Made by a program: the position numbers and the translations under genes | The notes under the pieces: generated by a model | What the model was told of the DNA's origin: nothing | The model's input: only the letters and a program-made list of their open reading frames with translations | The model's database searches: none | NCBI GenBank assembly: GCA_029580855.1 | Contig: JAKPQH010000254.1 | Span: forward strand, 1-64,000 | Direction of reading: 5' to 3' | Source of the DNA: a bacterium | GTDB taxonomy: Bacteria > Methylomirabilota > Methylomirabilia > Methylomirabilales > 2-02-FULL-66-22 | DNA length: 64,000 nt | Part shown: positions 33,254-44,604 of the stretch, in pieces | Layout: each line of letters begins with the position of its first letter | Numbering within the stretch: position 1 is the stretch's first letter

Positions 33254-34315
33254 ATGCATCGACTGTTTGTCGTCGTGCTCGCGGGGGGGAGCGGTGAGCG
33301 GTTCTGGCCGCTCTCGACGCCGAACCGCCCGAAGCAGTTCCCGCCCCTTCTCGACGGGCGGAGTTTCTTTCAGCGGACCGTCGAGCGCGCGGTGAGCCTG
33401 GTCGGGCAGGGGCGCGTCCTGGTGGCCACCCGGCGGGAACTCCTGCCGATCGTCGAGCAACAGATCCCGGCGTTCCCGCGGGAGAGCTGTCTGCTGGAGC
33501 CGGTCGGGCGGGACACGGCGGCTTGCATCGGCTTGGCAGCGCTGGTGGTGGAAAAGCGCCGGCCGGGGGCCCGGATGCTGGTGATGCCATCGGATCATTT
33601 CATTGCGCCCTTCCATGCGTTCGAGGAGACGGTCCGTCAGGGTCTTCAACTCTTGGAGCGCGTGGACGGTCTGGTGACGCTGGGCATCCCCCCCACGGCG
33701 CCGGAGACGGGGTACGGGTACATTCTGGCGGGCGAGGCGGTGCCGGAGCATGCCGTGGCCCGCCGCTGCCAGCGATTCACCGAGAAGCCGGACCGGACGA
33801 CGGCGGAGCGGTTTGTCGCCGACGGCCGGTACTACTGGAACAGCGGGATCTTCCTGTGGCCCGCGGCCACGCTGCTCGACTCCATGGCCAGGCACCTTCC
33901 CGAGCACTGGCGGTGTCTCGAAGAAATCCGGCCCGCCCTGGGCACGGCGGACGAGGCGGCCGTTCTGGATCGGGTGTTCCCCCGGATGCCGCGCGTGTCC
34001 GTGGACATCGGCATCCTGGAGCGAGCGGCGGACGTCTACATGATCCCGGCGACCTTCTCGTGGGACGATGTGGGCGCCTGGAACGCCATCGGCCGGATCC
34101 TCCCCCCGGACGAAACCGGCAACGTCGTCGTCGGCCGCCATACCGGCCGGGATAGCCACGGGTGTATCATCTACGCCACGACCCGCCCGATCGGGACGAT
34201 CGGGCTCCGGGACATCGTCGTGGTCGAAACGCCCGAGGGGATCCTGGTATGCCCCAAGGCGCGAGCGCAAGAGGTTAAGGATCTGGTGCGCGCCATACGG
34301 GAAAAGACGCCGTGA
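33254..34315 (+). CDS. manC: Mannose-1-phosphate guanylyltransferase (ManC, catalytic domain only)
   Basis: The 353-residue protein has the nucleotidyltransferase signature VVLAGGSGERFWPLSTPNRPKQF, the GDP-mannose motif FTEKPDRTTAERFV with NSGIFLW, and the late SFSWDDVG-like segment TFSWDDVGAWNA. It makes GDP-mannose from GTP and mannose 1-phosphate. The C-terminal cupin is absent and is encoded separately upstream. GGGAGG sits seven bases before the ATG. Confidence 0.92.
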   Translation: MHRLFVVVLAGGSGERFWPLSTPNRPKQFPPLLDGRSFFQRTVERAVSLVGQGRVLVATRRELLPIVEQQIPAFPRESCLLEPVGRDTAACIGLAALVVEKRRPGARMLVMPSDHFIAPFHAFEETVRQGLQLLERVDGLVTLGIPPTAPETGYGYILAGEAVPEHAVARRCQRFTEKPDRTTAERFVADGRYYWNSGIFLWPAATLLDSMARHLPEHWRCLEEIRPALGTADEAAVLDRVFPRMPRVSVDIGILERAADVYMIPATFSWDDVGAWNAIGRILPPDETGNVVVGRHTGRDSHGCIIYATTRPIGTIGLRDIVVVETPEGILVCPKARAQEVKDLVRAIREKTP

Positions 34316-34382
34316 ATCCCGTGAGCGCGACCATCACCGGCCTTCCCGGCCGGGGTGGGTCGTATCCCTAGGAGGGTTGGTG

Positions 34383-35759
34383 ATGCGCGTTGCAGTCATC
34401 GGTACCGGCTACGTCGGCCTCGTGACCGGCGCCTGCCTGGCCGCGGTGGGCCACGAGGTCGTCGGCATGGACGACAACCCGGCGAAGATCGCGGTCCTCG
34501 GTCAGGGGGGGCTGCCGATCTACGAGCCCCACCTGGCGGACCTGGTGGCCCAGACCGCCCGGGCCGGCCGGCTGCGTTTCACCACGGACGTGGCCGAGGC
34601 GGTGCGGGACGCCGCGGTGATCTTCATCTGCGTGAACACCCCGCCCCGGCCGGACGGCGAGGCGGATCTCCGCTTCGTGGAGTCGGCCACCCGCCGGGTC
34701 GCTGAGCACGCGACCCGGGATACCCTCCTCGTCGAGAAATCCACGGTGCCGGTGCAGACCGGCCACTGGATCCAGAAGACGCTGGCGCTCTACGCCAGGC
34801 GGCCGGGGCTCACCTTCGACGTGGCGTCCAACCCCGAGTTCACCCGGGAGGGCATGGCGGTCGAGGATTTCCTCCACCCCGACCGGCTCGTGCTGGGCGT
34901 GGCGCACCCGCGCGCCGAGGCGGTCCTCCGCGCGCTCTACGCCCCCATCGTGGAGGGTCGCTTCGCCTGTCCCGTCCACCCCGACTGCCGGGTGGACCGG
35001 GCCGTGCCGGTGCTCGTGACGGACATCGCCAGCGCCGAGCTCATCAAGCACGCCGCCAACTCCTTCCTCGCCCTGAAGATCACCTTCGCCAACGCCGTGG
35101 CCGACGTCTGCGAGGCGGCGGGGGCGGACATCCTCGAGGTCGTCAAGGGGGTGGGCCTCGACAAGCGGATCGGGCGCGCGTTCCTGAACGCCGGGCTCGG
35201 CTTCGGCGGCTCCTGTTTCCCCAAGGACCTGCGGGCCTTTGTAAAGATCGCCGAACGGACCGGTTACGACTTTACGCTTCTCAAAGAGGTGACCCGGCTG
35301 AACGCCCACCGCCAGGTGCAAGTCGTGGAGAAGCTGCGCCAGGCGCTCTGGATCCTCCAGGGGAAGCGGATCGGCCTCCTGGGTCTGGCCTTCAAGCCGC
35401 ACACCGACGACGTCCGCGAGGCGCCGGCGCTGGCCCTCGCCCGCCGCCTACTGGACGAGGGGGCCGCCGTGCAGGGGTATGATCCTCAGGCGGCGGCCAA
35501 GGCGCGCGAGGCCGTGCCGGGTCTCACGATCTGTCCCGACCCCTACGCGGCAGCGGCGCAGGCCGAGGCGGTGGTGCTGTGCACCGAGTGGCCGGAGTTC
35601 GTCGGGCTGGACTTCGCCCGCCTGAAAGCCGGCATGGTCCGGCCCTTGATCCTGGACGGCCGCAACGCCCTGGACCGGGAGGCCTTGACCGCCCTCGGTT
35701 TCGAATACCTCGGCATCGGCCGCGGCCGCCCCGTCCCCACACCTCCGAGGACCCCATGA
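34383..35759 (+). CDS. UDP-glucose 6-dehydrogenase
   Basis: The 458-residue enzyme starts [20 protein letters not shown] (NAD-binding), and has the catalytic cysteine in [14 protein letters not shown], the lysine in [20 protein letters not shown] and the C-terminal [17 protein letters not shown]. It oxidises UDP-glucose to UDP-glucuronate for cell-surface polysaccharide. AGGAGGGTTGGTG precedes the ATG. The stop overlaps the start of the decarboxylase gene as ATGA, consistent with the two enzymes acting in sequence. Confidence 0.94.
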   Translation: MRVAVIGTGYVGLVTGACLAAVGHEVVGMDDNPAKIAVLGQGGLPIYEPHLADLVAQTARAGRLRFTTDVAEAVRDAAVIFICVNTPPRPDGEADLRFVESATRRVAEHATRDTLLVEKSTVPVQTGHWIQKTLALYARRPGLTFDVASNPEFTREGMAVEDFLHPDRLVLGVAHPRAEAVLRALYAPIVEGRFACPVHPDCRVDRAVPVLVTDIASAELIKHAANSFLALKITFANAVADVCEAAGADILEVVKGVGLDKRIGRAFLNAGLGFGGSCFPKDLRAFVKIAERTGYDFTLLKEVTRLNAHRQVQVVEKLRQALWILQGKRIGLLGLAFKPHTDDVREAPALALARRLLDEGAAVQGYDPQAAAKAREAVPGLTICPDPYAAAAQAEAVVLCTEWPEFVGLDFARLKAGMVRPLILDGRNALDREALTALGFEYLGIGRGRPVPTPPRTP

Positions 35760-36703
35760 CCGCCAAACCCCGTACCCTGGTCACCGGCGGCGCCGGATTC
35801 CTCGGCTCCCACCTCTGCGACCGACTCCTCGCCGAGGGCCATGAGGTCGTCTGCGCTGACAACCTCATCACCGGGTCTGCCGACAACATCGCCCACCTGT
35901 TGGGTCGGCCGGACTTCCGCTTTCTCCACCAGGACGTGACCGAGTACCTCTACCTGGAGGGGCCGCTGGACTACCTCCTCCACTTCGCCTCCCCGGCGAG
36001 CCCGGTGGACTACCTCCGGCTCCCCATCCAGACGCTGAAGGTGGGCTCGATCGGAACCCACAAGGCCCTCGGCCTCGCCAAGGCCAAGGGGGCCCGCTTT
36101 CTCCTGGCCTCCACCTCCGAGGTTTACGGCGACCCCCAGGTCCACCCCCAGCCCGAGGCCTACTGGGGCCACGTGAACCCGGTGGGGCCCCGGGGGGTCT
36201 ACGACGAGGCCAAGCGCTTCGCCGAGGCCCTCAGCATGGCGTACCACCGCGCGCACGGGGTGGCCACCCGGATCGTCCGGATCTTCAACACCTACGGCCC
36301 GCGGATGCGGCCGCACGACGGCCGGGTGGTATCCAACTTCTGCATCCAGGCGCTGGCGGGCACGCCCCTCACCGTCTACGGGGATGGCAGCCAGACCCGG
36401 AGCTTCTGCTACGTGGCAGACACCGTCGAGGGGATTCTCCGCGTGCTCCTCTCCGACGAAGTGGACCCCGTCAATATCGGGAACCCCACCGAGTTCACCA
36501 TCGCCGGGCTTGTCGCGACCCTGGAGAAGGTCCTCGGCCGCGCCCTCCCCGTGACCTACGCCCCCCTTCCGCAGGACGACCCCCGGGTCCGCCAGCCCGA
36601 CATCGCCCGGGCGCAGACGTTGCTCGGGTGGCGCCCCCAGGTCGACCTGGAGACCGGCCTCCGGGAGACGCTCGCATACTTTCAAGGGCGCGCGGCCGGG
36701 TAA
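35756..36703 (+). CDS. UDP-glucuronate decarboxylase (UXS-type SDR)
   Basis: The 315-residue protein has the NAD-binding [11 protein letters not shown] and the UXS-type active site [12 protein letters not shown] (Tyr and Lys), with [12 protein letters not shown] and [21 protein letters not shown], which are diagnostic for UDP-xylose synthases. It turns UDP-glucuronate into UDP-xylose. Four-base overlap with the preceding dehydrogenase gene argues for translational coupling and a pathway unit. Confidence 0.93.
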   Translation: MTAKPRTLVTGGAGFLGSHLCDRLLAEGHEVVCADNLITGSADNIAHLLGRPDFRFLHQDVTEYLYLEGPLDYLLHFASPASPVDYLRLPIQTLKVGSIGTHKALGLAKAKGARFLLASTSEVYGDPQVHPQPEAYWGHVNPVGPRGVYDEAKRFAEALSMAYHRAHGVATRIVRIFNTYGPRMRPHDGRVVSNFCIQALAGTPLTVYGDGSQTRSFCYVADTVEGILRVLLSDEVDPVNIGNPTEFTIAGLVATLEKVLGRALPVTYAPLPQDDPRVRQPDIARAQTLLGWRPQVDLETGLRETLAYFQGRAAG

Positions 36704-36832
36704 GCCGCGCCCCGCCCCCCGCCCCACGGCGGCACACGACGCCGCATCCGCGCGGAGATTTGCCCGGAGATGGCGGTGGACTTCCACGCAAAAATACGAT
36801 AGCGTAGCCGGCGTTTTGAGAGGGTTTATCGC

Positions 36833-37822
36833 GTGGAACCGGCGAAAAATCTGCAACGATACCTGGGGCGTTTTCCCGGCCGGCGGGTCCTCGTCCTGGG
36901 CGACGTGATGCTGGACGAATACGTCTGGGGAACGGTCTCCCGGATCTCCCCGGAGGCCCCCGTCCCCGTGGTGGCCGTCCGGGCGGAGAGCCTGAAGATC
37001 GGCGGGGCCGGCAACGTTGCAGCCAACATCGCCGCGCTGGACGGGACGGCGGACATCGTCGGTGTCGTGGGCGCCGACGCCGCCGCGGAGCGCCTGGTGC
37101 GGGAACTCACGCGGGCGGGGGTCACGGCGGACGGCCTCGTCAGGGACGGCACGCGCCCGACGACCATCAAGAGCCGGGTCGTGGCCGGCAGCCAGCACGT
37201 GGTTCGCTTCGACCGCGAGAGCGACGCGCCCCTTTCCCCGGCTGTGCGGCGGCAGATTCTGGAGCGGGTGCGGGCGCGGCTTCCCGGGGCAGACGTCCTC
37301 CTCGTCTCCGACTACGCCAAGGGTGTCGTCGGCGCGCGTCTGGTGCGCGAAGTGCTGGCCGTGGCCGCCCGGAACAAGATCCCCGTCGCGGTGGACCCGA
37401 AGGTCCAGCACGTCCCGCTGTTCCGGGGTGTGACGGTGCTAGCCCCCAACCACCAGGAGGCCGCCGCGGCGGCGCGTATCCTGGTCCGAGACGAGGCCGA
37501 CCTCCTCCGTGTCGGGCAGGCGCTTCTCCACCGGCTGCAGGCCCGGGCGGTCCTCATCACGCGGGGAGAGCACGGGATGTCGCTCTTCGAGGCGGGACGT
37601 CCGGTGACCCACATCCCCACCTCGGCTCGCGAGGTCTACGACGTGACCGGGGCCGGGGACACCGTGATGGCCATCCTGGCCCTGGCCCTGGCGGCGGGGG
37701 CTCCGCTGCGCCACGCGGCGGTCCTGGCCAATCACGGCGCGGGGGTCGTGGTCGGAAAGCGCGGCACGGCCACCGTGGGCCGGGCGGAGCTGGCGCGCGC
37801 GCTGCGGGACGACGGGCAATGA
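36833..37822 (+). CDS. D-glycero-beta-D-manno-heptose-7-phosphate kinase (HldE N-domain type, RfaE1)
   Basis: The 329-residue ribokinase-fold protein contains [29 protein letters not shown] and the anion-hole motif [13 protein letters not shown]. It phosphorylates heptose 7-phosphate at C1 for LPS inner core synthesis. Only the kinase half is present; the cytidylyltransferase half found in bifunctional HldE is missing and would need a separate gene elsewhere. The start is GTG, preceded by GAGAGGG. It leads the kdsB-pyrG segment. Confidence 0.9.
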   Translation: MEPAKNLQRYLGRFPGRRVLVLGDVMLDEYVWGTVSRISPEAPVPVVAVRAESLKIGGAGNVAANIAALDGTADIVGVVGADAAAERLVRELTRAGVTADGLVRDGTRPTTIKSRVVAGSQHVVRFDRESDAPLSPAVRRQILERVRARLPGADVLLVSDYAKGVVGARLVREVLAVAARNKIPVAVDPKVQHVPLFRGVTVLAPNHQEAAAAARILVRDEADLLRVGQALLHRLQARAVLITRGEHGMSLFEAGRPVTHIPTSAREVYDVTGAGDTVMAILALALAAGAPLRHAAVLANHGAGVVVGKRGTATVGRAELARALRDDGQ

Positions 37823-37871
37823 ACACCCGGCCACCGACAACGGGCAGCGGGCCAATCCAAACGGGAGGAAC

Positions 37872-38633
37872 ATGAAGCCGCGGATCGTGGGGGTCGTTCC
37901 GGCGCGATACGCCTCCAGCCGGTTCCCCGGCAAAGCGCTGGCGGACCTCGCCGGCAAGCCGATGGTTCAGCACGTGGTCGAGCGGGCCGCGCGGGCGACA
38001 CTCCTCGACGAGGTCCTGGTCGCCACCGACGACGAACGGATCGCGGAGGCGGTGCGTCGATTCGGCGGCAGGGTGTGCATGACGTCGCCGACGCATCCCT
38101 CCGGGACCGACCGTATCGCCGAGGCGGTCCGCGACATGGCCTGCGACCTGGTCGTGAACATCCAGGGGGACGAGCCCCTGATCGAACCCGGCGTGATCGA
38201 CCAGGCGGTGACACCCCTGGCCGGCGACGCGTCCATCGGCATGGGGACGCTGGCGCGGCCCATGGGCGTCGCCGAGGCGGCGGACCCCGCCAAGGTGAAG
38301 GTGGTCGTCGACCGGCAGGGGTTTGCGCTGTACTTCTCCCGCGCGCGCATCCCCTACCTCCGCGACGACGCGCCGCCTCCGTCGGAACGGCCCTACCTGC
38401 TCCACATGGGGCTGTACGTCTATCGGCGCGAGACGTTGCTCACGCTGGCCGGCCTCCCGCCCACACCGCTGGAGGAGCGCGAACGACTGGAGCAACTTCG
38501 CGCCCTGGAGAACGGGATCCGGATTCGTGTGGCGGTCACGGAGCATCAGAGCTTCGGCGTGGACACCCCTGCCGACCTGGAGCGGGTACGGCGGATGATG
38601 GACGGGGCGGACCGCGTCCCGCGAAACGGGTAA
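37872..38633 (+). CDS. kdsB: 3-deoxy-manno-octulosonate cytidylyltransferase
   Basis: The 253-residue enzyme has the KdsB pattern [36 protein letters not shown] and [20 protein letters not shown]. It activates KDO with CTP for lipid A glycosylation, which marks the cell as an LPS-making diderm. GGGAGGAAC precedes the ATG. CTP synthase lies directly downstream and can supply its co-substrate. Confidence 0.95.
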   Translation: MKPRIVGVVPARYASSRFPGKALADLAGKPMVQHVVERAARATLLDEVLVATDDERIAEAVRRFGGRVCMTSPTHPSGTDRIAEAVRDMACDLVVNIQGDEPLIEPGVIDQAVTPLAGDASIGMGTLARPMGVAEAADPAKVKVVVDRQGFALYFSRARIPYLRDDAPPPSERPYLLHMGLYVYRRETLLTLAGLPPTPLEERERLEQLRALENGIRIRVAVTEHQSFGVDTPADLERVRRMMDGADRVPRNG

Positions 38634-38694
38634 TGCGGAAAGGCCAACGCGCTCCTTCCGCATCCCGTCGTCCTGCGCAGGCGTTGGAAGAGCC

Positions 38695-40332
38695 ATGGCG
38701 ACCAAGTTCGTGTTCGTGACGGGCGGCGTGCTGTCGTCCCTCGGCAAGGGGCTGGCCGCGGCCTCGATCGGCAGCCTGTTGGAGAGCCGGGGGTTCACGG
38801 TGACGCTGCTGAAGTGCGACCCGTATATCAACGTGGACCCGGGCACCATGAGCCCGTTCCAGCACGGCGAGGTCTTTGTCACCGACGACGGCGCGGAGAC
38901 GGATCTGGACCTCGGCCACTACGAGCGGTTCACGGAGGCCCGGCTGACCAAGGACAACAACATCACCGCGGGCCAGATCTATTTTTCCGTGATCACCAAG
39001 GAACGTCGCGGCGACTACCTGGGCGGCACGGTGCAGGTCATCCCGCACATCACGGACGAGATCAAGCGCGGGATCCTGCGGGTGGCCAAGGACACGGATG
39101 TCGTCATCGTGGAGGTCGGCGGCACCGTCGGCGACATCGAAAGTCTGCCGTTCCTGGAGGCGATCCGCCAGCTCAAGGCGGATGTGGGACGGGAGAACGT
39201 CCTGTACGTGCACCTCACGCTGGTGCCGTACATCGGCGCCGCCGGCGAGCTGAAGTCGAAGCCCACACAGCACTCCGTCAAGGAATTGTTGGAGATCGGG
39301 ATCCAGCCCGACATCCTGTTGTGCCGCGCGGACCGCGATCTGCCGAAGGAGCTGAAGAAGAAGATCGCCCTCTTCTGCAACGTGTCGGAGAAGGCGGTGA
39401 TCACCGCGCAGGACGTCGCGACGATCTACGAGGTTCCGCTGAGTCTCCACCGTGAAGGGATCGACGAACTGGTGATGCGGATGCTGGGTCTCCCCGACCA
39501 CGAACAGGACCTGTCCGGGTGGGAACGGATCGTGCACACCGTGCGGAATCCGTCTTACCAGGTCACCATCGCCGTGGTGGGAAAGTACCTGGAGCTGCGC
39601 GACGCGTACAAGAGCCTGTTCGAGGCCATCGCACACGGCGGCATCGCCAACGACTGCCGGGTGACGGTCAAGGCGGTGGATGCCGAAAGGGTGGAGCGGG
39701 ACGGGCCGAAGGAGCACCTGGCTGACGTCTCGGGTCTTCTGGTCCCCGGTGGGTTTGGGAGCCGGGGGGTCGAGGGGAAGATTTCCGCCATCGGGTTTGC
39801 CCGGGAAGAGCTGATCCCGTTTCTGGGAATCTGCCTGGGGATGCAGTGCGCCGTCATCGAGTTTGCGCGCAACGTCTGCGGGCTGACGGGGGCCAACAGC
39901 CGCGAGTTCGATCCCCGCACGCCCCATCCGGTGATCGACCTGCTGCCCGACCAACGCGGTATCGCCAACCTCGGCGGCACGATGCGGCTCGGCGCCTATC
40001 CGTGCCGGCTGCTTCCCGCCTCCAGGATCGATGAGGCGTACGGGGTCGGCGAGATCTCGGAGCGACACCGCCATCGCTACGAGTTCAACAACGAATACCG
40101 GGACATCCTGACCAGGCACGGTCTCTTGTTGAGCGGCTTTTCGCCCGACGGCAATCTCGTGGAGACCGTGGAATTGCCGTCGCACCCCTGGTTTGTGGGC
40201 GGCCAGTTTCATCCGGAGTTCAAATCGAGGCCCCGCCGCCCCCACCCGCTCTTTCGGGGATTCATCCGGGCGTCCCTGGCCCGCCAGAACGGGAACCGGC
40301 CCTCGAGCCGACGGGGCGGCGACGCGAAATGA
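38695..40332 (+). CDS. pyrG: CTP synthase
   Basis: The 545-residue protein is complete. The N-terminal synthetase domain starts [26 protein letters not shown] and contains [39 protein letters not shown]. The C-terminal glutamine amidotransferase domain has the catalytic cysteine in [18 protein letters not shown] and the His-Glu pair in HPEFKSRP. It converts UTP and glutamine into CTP. The kdsB-pyrG order is common in Gram-negative genomes. Confidence 0.97.
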   Translation: MATKFVFVTGGVLSSLGKGLAAASIGSLLESRGFTVTLLKCDPYINVDPGTMSPFQHGEVFVTDDGAETDLDLGHYERFTEARLTKDNNITAGQIYFSVITKERRGDYLGGTVQVIPHITDEIKRGILRVAKDTDVVIVEVGGTVGDIESLPFLEAIRQLKADVGRENVLYVHLTLVPYIGAAGELKSKPTQHSVKELLEIGIQPDILLCRADRDLPKELKKKIALFCNVSEKAVITAQDVATIYEVPLSLHREGIDELVMRMLGLPDHEQDLSGWERIVHTVRNPSYQVTIAVVGKYLELRDAYKSLFEAIAHGGIANDCRVTVKAVDAERVERDGPKEHLADVSGLLVPGGFGSRGVEGKISAIGFAREELIPFLGICLGMQCAVIEFARNVCGLTGANSREFDPRTPHPVIDLLPDQRGIANLGGTMRLGAYPCRLLPASRIDEAYGVGEISERHRHRYEFNNEYRDILTRHGLLLSGFSPDGNLVETVELPSHPWFVGGQFHPEFKSRPRRPHPLFRGFIRASLARQNGNRPSSRRGGDAK

Positions 40333-40404
40333 GCAACCGACGGCACTCGGCGATCCGCCGTCGCTGCGGGGATTGACGGGAGTCTCTCGCGGGGGTCCGC
40401 ATCG

Positions 40405-42189
40405 ATGACAGCGCAAGTCTTCCGCGGCATCGGGGTGTCGCCGGGGGTCGCGATCGGGCGGGCCTTGGTGATCGAGGCGCGCCGGCCGCGGGCCAAGCGC
40501 GAGGTCCTGGACCCGAGCCGTGTGCCCGCCGAGATCGCCCGTCTCACGAAGGCGCTGGAGGATACGCGTCGCCAGATCACAGAGGTGCAGGGGCGAATCG
40601 CCAGCGAGGTCGGCGCCCAGTACGGCCGGATCTTCGACGCGCACCTGCTGATCCTGGAGGACCGCCTGCTCGCCGAAGAGACCGTCAAGTACATCCAGGC
40701 GCAGCACGTGAACGCGGAGTACGCCGTCCAGGAGGTGCTGGAGCCGGTGCGGCAGGCGTTCTCGCGGATCGAGGACGGCTACCTGCGCGAGCGGCGCAGC
40801 GATGTCGACGATGTGGGCGACCGCATCCTACGCAACCTGCTGGGGCAGCGCCCCACCATCCACATCGAGCGGCGGGGAGAGACCATCCTGGTCGCCCGCG
40901 ACCTGACCCCGTCGGACACGGCGGCGCTCCAGCGCGAGTCGATCCTGGGGGTGGCCACCGAAACCGGCGGGCGCACCTCGCACAGCGCCATCATGGCGCG
41001 GTCGCTGGAAATTCCCGCCGTGGTGGGCGTCGAGAGCATCTGCGCCCACGTGAAGAACCAGGACACCGTGATCCTGGACGGGCTCGAGGGCCTGGTCATC
41101 GTTACTCCCGACCGGGAGATCCTCGGCCACTATCACGCCCGCAAGCAGCACCTGGACTACCTCGGCCGCACGCTGCACAAGCTGGGGAGTCTGCCGGCGG
41201 AGACGGTGGACGGGTACCGCGTCCGCGTGACGGCCAACATCGAGTTTCCCGCCGAGCTTGCCCAGGCCAAGGCCCACGGCGCGGAGGGGATCGGGCTCTA
41301 CCGCAGCGAGTTCCTCTACCTGGATCGCCCCGACCTCCCCACGGAGGAGGAACACTTCGCCGTGTATCGCGCCGTGGCGGAGGATATGCAGCCTCGCCCC
41401 ACCATCGTCCGGACGCTCGATTTCGGCGGAGACAAGCTGGCGTCGGCCATCCACCTGGCCACCGAGGAGAACCCATCGCTCGGGCTGCGCGCCATCCGGC
41501 TGTGTCTCCACCGGCCGGAGATGTTCCGCGGCCAGCTGCGTGCCATCCTGCGGGCCAGCGCGTTCGGGCCGCTCCGGATCATGTACCCGATGATCTCGGG
41601 CGTCGCCGAGGTTCGCGCCGCCAACGCCCTGCTGCACGAGGTCAAGGCGGAGTTGACCGAGGCCGGCATTCCGTTCGACAAGGCGATCCAGGTCGGGGCC
41701 ATGATCGAGATCCCGTCCGCGGCCGTGATCGCCGATCTCCTGGCGCGGGAGGTCGACTTCTTCAGCGTGGGGACCAACGACCTCATCCAGTACGCCTTGG
41801 CGATCGACCGGGTCAACGAGCAGGTGGCATACCTCTACGAGCCGCTCCACCCGGCGGTGCTGCGGATGCTCCGCACGGTGGTGAGCGCGGCGCACAACGA
41901 GGGGATCTGGGTGTCCATGTGCGGCGAGATGGCGGGGGACCCGCTCTACGGTCTGCTCCTGGTGGGGCTGGGGTTCGACGAGCTGTCCATGACGCCGGCC
42001 TCCATCCCGCTGGTGAAGCGGATCATCCGGTCCATCACCTACAGCCAGGCCGCCGATCTGGGCCATCGGCTCTTCGGGTGCGCCACCGCCCAGGAGGTGG
42101 AGCAGCTGCTGCGACAGGAGATGCGCAGCCGCTTTCCGGAGTACATCTCGAGCGCGCCCTCGGGGCACTCGCGCGCGAGTTCGGACTGA
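40405..42189 (+). CDS. ptsI: Phosphoenolpyruvate-protein phosphotransferase (PTS enzyme I)
   Basis: The 594-residue enzyme has the phosphorylated histidine in GGRTSHSAIMARS (about residue 195), the PEP-binding GLYRSEFLYLDR and DFGGDK, and the C-terminal active site MCGEMAGDP. It transfers phosphate from PEP to HPr. No HPr, EIIA or sugar-specific EII gene is visible in this window, so a regulatory (nitrogen-type or HPr kinase) PTS is plausible. It follows pyrG after 72 bases. Confidence 0.94.
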   Translation: MTAQVFRGIGVSPGVAIGRALVIEARRPRAKREVLDPSRVPAEIARLTKALEDTRRQITEVQGRIASEVGAQYGRIFDAHLLILEDRLLAEETVKYIQAQHVNAEYAVQEVLEPVRQAFSRIEDGYLRERRSDVDDVGDRILRNLLGQRPTIHIERRGETILVARDLTPSDTAALQRESILGVATETGGRTSHSAIMARSLEIPAVVGVESICAHVKNQDTVILDGLEGLVIVTPDREILGHYHARKQHLDYLGRTLHKLGSLPAETVDGYRVRVTANIEFPAELAQAKAHGAEGIGLYRSEFLYLDRPDLPTEEEHFAVYRAVAEDMQPRPTIVRTLDFGGDKLASAIHLATEENPSLGLRAIRLCLHRPEMFRGQLRAILRASAFGPLRIMYPMISGVAEVRAANALLHEVKAELTEAGIPFDKAIQVGAMIEIPSAAVIADLLAREVDFFSVGTNDLIQYALAIDRVNEQVAYLYEPLHPAVLRMLRTVVSAAHNEGIWVSMCGEMAGDPLYGLLLVGLGFDELSMTPASIPLVKRIIRSITYSQAADLGHRLFGCATAQEVEQLLRQEMRSRFPEYISSAPSGHSRASSD

Positions 42190-42376
42190 GGCGGACCCGG
42201 GCAAGTGACCCACAAAAGGGGGTGATAGCAAGCGGCAAGGACTGGGGATCTTGGCATCGAGGCGACGGGGTACGCTTCCGATGCGCGGGGAACGCTGTCC
42301 GATGGGAAAGGACCCGGGGGATCTCGTATCGTCGATGCGTGCGGGGAAAGCACCACAAAGGAAGGAGTGATGCGCC

Positions 42377-43627
42377 ATGAAACGGACGAATTGGGTTGTC
42401 GCTTCGGTCGTGTTCGGCCTGACCGCCTGGAGTGTTGCGGCTGTCGCGGGCGAGAAGGTGGACGAGGTCAAGCTGGGGTCGGTGATGTCCATGTCCGGCG
42501 GCGCCGCGAATCAGGGCACCCAGACGAAAACCGGCGCCATCATTGCCGCCGAAGAGATTAACGCCAAAGGAGGGATCCCAGCCCTCGGGGGAGCCAAGAT
42601 CCGATTGATCTTCGGAGACTCCCAGAGCAAGCCGGACGTCGGCGCTTCCGAAACGGAGCGCATCATCCAGCGCGAGAATGTTCCCCTCATGTTCGGAGCG
42701 TACCAGAGCGCGGTGACCACAGTCACAACCGAAGTGGCCGAGCGGTACAAGACCCCGTGGCTGGTCACCGGATCGGTGGCGGACATCATCACCCAACGTG
42801 GTTTCAAATACACCTTCCGCCCCAACAACAAGGCCGTTTACGACGCCAACGAGCAGCTCCAAGCCATCAAGACCCTGGCGCAGGAAACGGGCAAGGGTCC
42901 CAAAAGCATCGGCGTGCTCGTGGAGGGATCGGATTGGGGAAAGTCCCATGCCGCCAACCTCCGGAAGCTCGCCAAAGACATAAACTACGAGATCGTCTTC
43001 GATGAGGCCTATTCCCCCGGCACCATGGATTTCTCCGCGCAGATTCTGAAGATCAAATCCAAGAAGCCCGACGCCATGATCATCGCCATGTACACGCCGG
43101 ATCATATCGTCTTCACGAAGCAGATCTACGAAGGGCGTCTGGACATCCCCTTCGGCATTCACTCGGTCGGGGCGGGGTCCGAGGATCCGAACTTCTACAA
43201 GGCGGTTCCGCCCCAGGCGGTCGAATACATGTTCGTCCAGGAGGACTTCCAGATCGACATCACGGAGGTCGCTCCCTGGACCCAGGCCGTCGACAAGAAG
43301 TTCCGGGAGATGCTGGGGTACGAGTTGACCTGTTACGGCGCCCAGGGCTACTCTGCGATCTACACCATCTACGACGTCCTCCAGCGCGCCGGCTCGCTGG
43401 ACAAGGAGAAGATCCGCGAGGCGTTCGTCAAGACCAACATCACCTCGGGGCCGGCCCTGATCATGGGCTGGCAGAAGATCGCCTTCGACAAGGACGGCCA
43501 GAACGTCGACGCTCACGGCGTGATCTCGCAGAATCTCAGGGGCAAGCGGACCACCGTCTGGCCGGTGACCAACCGTCCCAAGGGGATCAAGCCCGTCTGG
43601 CCCGTTCCCGCCTGGAAGGATCGCTAG
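42377..43627 (+). CDS. livK: Branched-chain amino acid-type ABC transporter substrate-binding protein
   Basis: The 416-residue protein has a signal peptide (cleavage near residue 25) and the Peripla_BP_6 pattern VKLGSVMSMSGGAANQGTQTKTG, then VPLMFGAYQSAVTTVTTEVAERYKTPW. It binds an amino acid or a related compound in the periplasm. AAAGGAAGGAGTG lies upstream of the ATG. The complete Liv set follows in order K-H-M-G-F. Confidence 0.92.
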   Translation: MKRTNWVVASVVFGLTAWSVAAVAGEKVDEVKLGSVMSMSGGAANQGTQTKTGAIIAAEEINAKGGIPALGGAKIRLIFGDSQSKPDVGASETERIIQRENVPLMFGAYQSAVTTVTTEVAERYKTPWLVTGSVADIITQRGFKYTFRPNNKAVYDANEQLQAIKTLAQETGKGPKSIGVLVEGSDWGKSHAANLRKLAKDINYEIVFDEAYSPGTMDFSAQILKIKSKKPDAMIIAMYTPDHIVFTKQIYEGRLDIPFGIHSVGAGSEDPNFYKAVPPQAVEYMFVQEDFQIDITEVAPWTQAVDKKFREMLGYELTCYGAQGYSAIYTIYDVLQRAGSLDKEKIREAFVKTNITSGPALIMGWQKIAFDKDGQNVDAHGVISQNLRGKRTTVWPVTNRPKGIKPVWPVPAWKDR

Positions 43628-43691
43628 CGGCATCACCCGGCGGCGCGGCGGGCGGGTTCGCCGCGCCGCTCTCTCGGAACAGGGGCGCGGC

Positions 43692-44582
43692 ATGGATGCG
43701 GTCATTCTCGGCGTGGCGGTCGTGAACGGCATTGTGCTGGGCGGGCTGTACGGGGCCATCGCCATCGGGCTGAGCCTCATCTTCGGGGTGATGCGCGTCA
43801 TCAACTTCGCCCACGGCTCCTTCCTGATGATCGGCCTGTTCGTCCCGTACTGGCTGTGGCAGCTCTTCAAGGTCAACCCCTACGTCTCGGTCCTGATCGC
43901 GGCGCCGGCCCTCTTCATGCTGGGCTACGCCGTGCAAGCCGTCCTGATCGCCCCCCTCTACCGGCGCGAGCGGGCCATGGTCCTGGAGCCCGTCTCCGTA
44001 CTCATGCTCACCGCGGGCGTCGGCCTCATCATGGACAACCTGACTTTCATGGCGTTCGGTCCGGATTTCCGCGGCATCACCCTCGACTTCGCCTCCAAGG
44101 CCTTCCGGTTCGGAGATTACCTGAACATCAACTATACGCGCCTCCTGGCGTTTCTGGTCAGCCTGGGCCTCACCGCGTTGCTCAGCCTGTTCCTGGCACG
44201 GACGGATCTGGGGCGCGCCATCCGCTCGACCGCACAGAACCGGGACGCCGCCGCTCTCTGCGGGATCAACGTCATGCGAATCTACAATGTGACGTTCGGC
44301 ATGGGCTGCGCCGTGTTGGGTGTGGTGGGGTGTCTGATGATTCCCTTCTACCCGGTGAGCCCGTCCATCGGGCTGGCCTTCGGGATCCGCTCGTTCATCA
44401 CCGTGGTACTGGGCGGCATCGGAAGCATTCCGGGCTGTATCCTCGGTGGGTTGGTCCTGGGCGTGGTAGAGTCGGTGGCGGCCCAGTTCGTCACGGCCAC
44501 GTCGGCCTCGATCTTTTCGTTCGTCATCTTCATTCTGGTGCTCTTCTTCCGGCCCACGGGCTTGCTGGGGATGAAGGTCTGA
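43692..44582 (+). CDS. livH: Branched-chain amino acid ABC transporter permease LivH
   Basis: The 296-residue protein has about eight predicted helices and the LivH landmarks GLYGAIAIGLSLIFGVMRVINFAHGSF and the conserved late motif TVVLGGIGSIPGCILGGLVLG. It forms half of the membrane channel with LivM. The ribosome binding site is weak. It begins 64 bases after livK. Confidence 0.93.
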   Translation: MDAVILGVAVVNGIVLGGLYGAIAIGLSLIFGVMRVINFAHGSFLMIGLFVPYWLWQLFKVNPYVSVLIAAPALFMLGYAVQAVLIAPLYRRERAMVLEPVSVLMLTAGVGLIMDNLTFMAFGPDFRGITLDFASKAFRFGDYLNINYTRLLAFLVSLGLTALLSLFLARTDLGRAIRSTAQNRDAAALCGINVMRIYNVTFGMGCAVLGVVGCLMIPFYPVSPSIGLAFGIRSFITVVLGGIGSIPGCILGGLVLGVVESVAAQFVTATSASIFSFVIFILVLFFRPTGLLGMKV

Positions 44583-44604
44583 ACTCACGGGGAGCGACGC
44601 AGTC

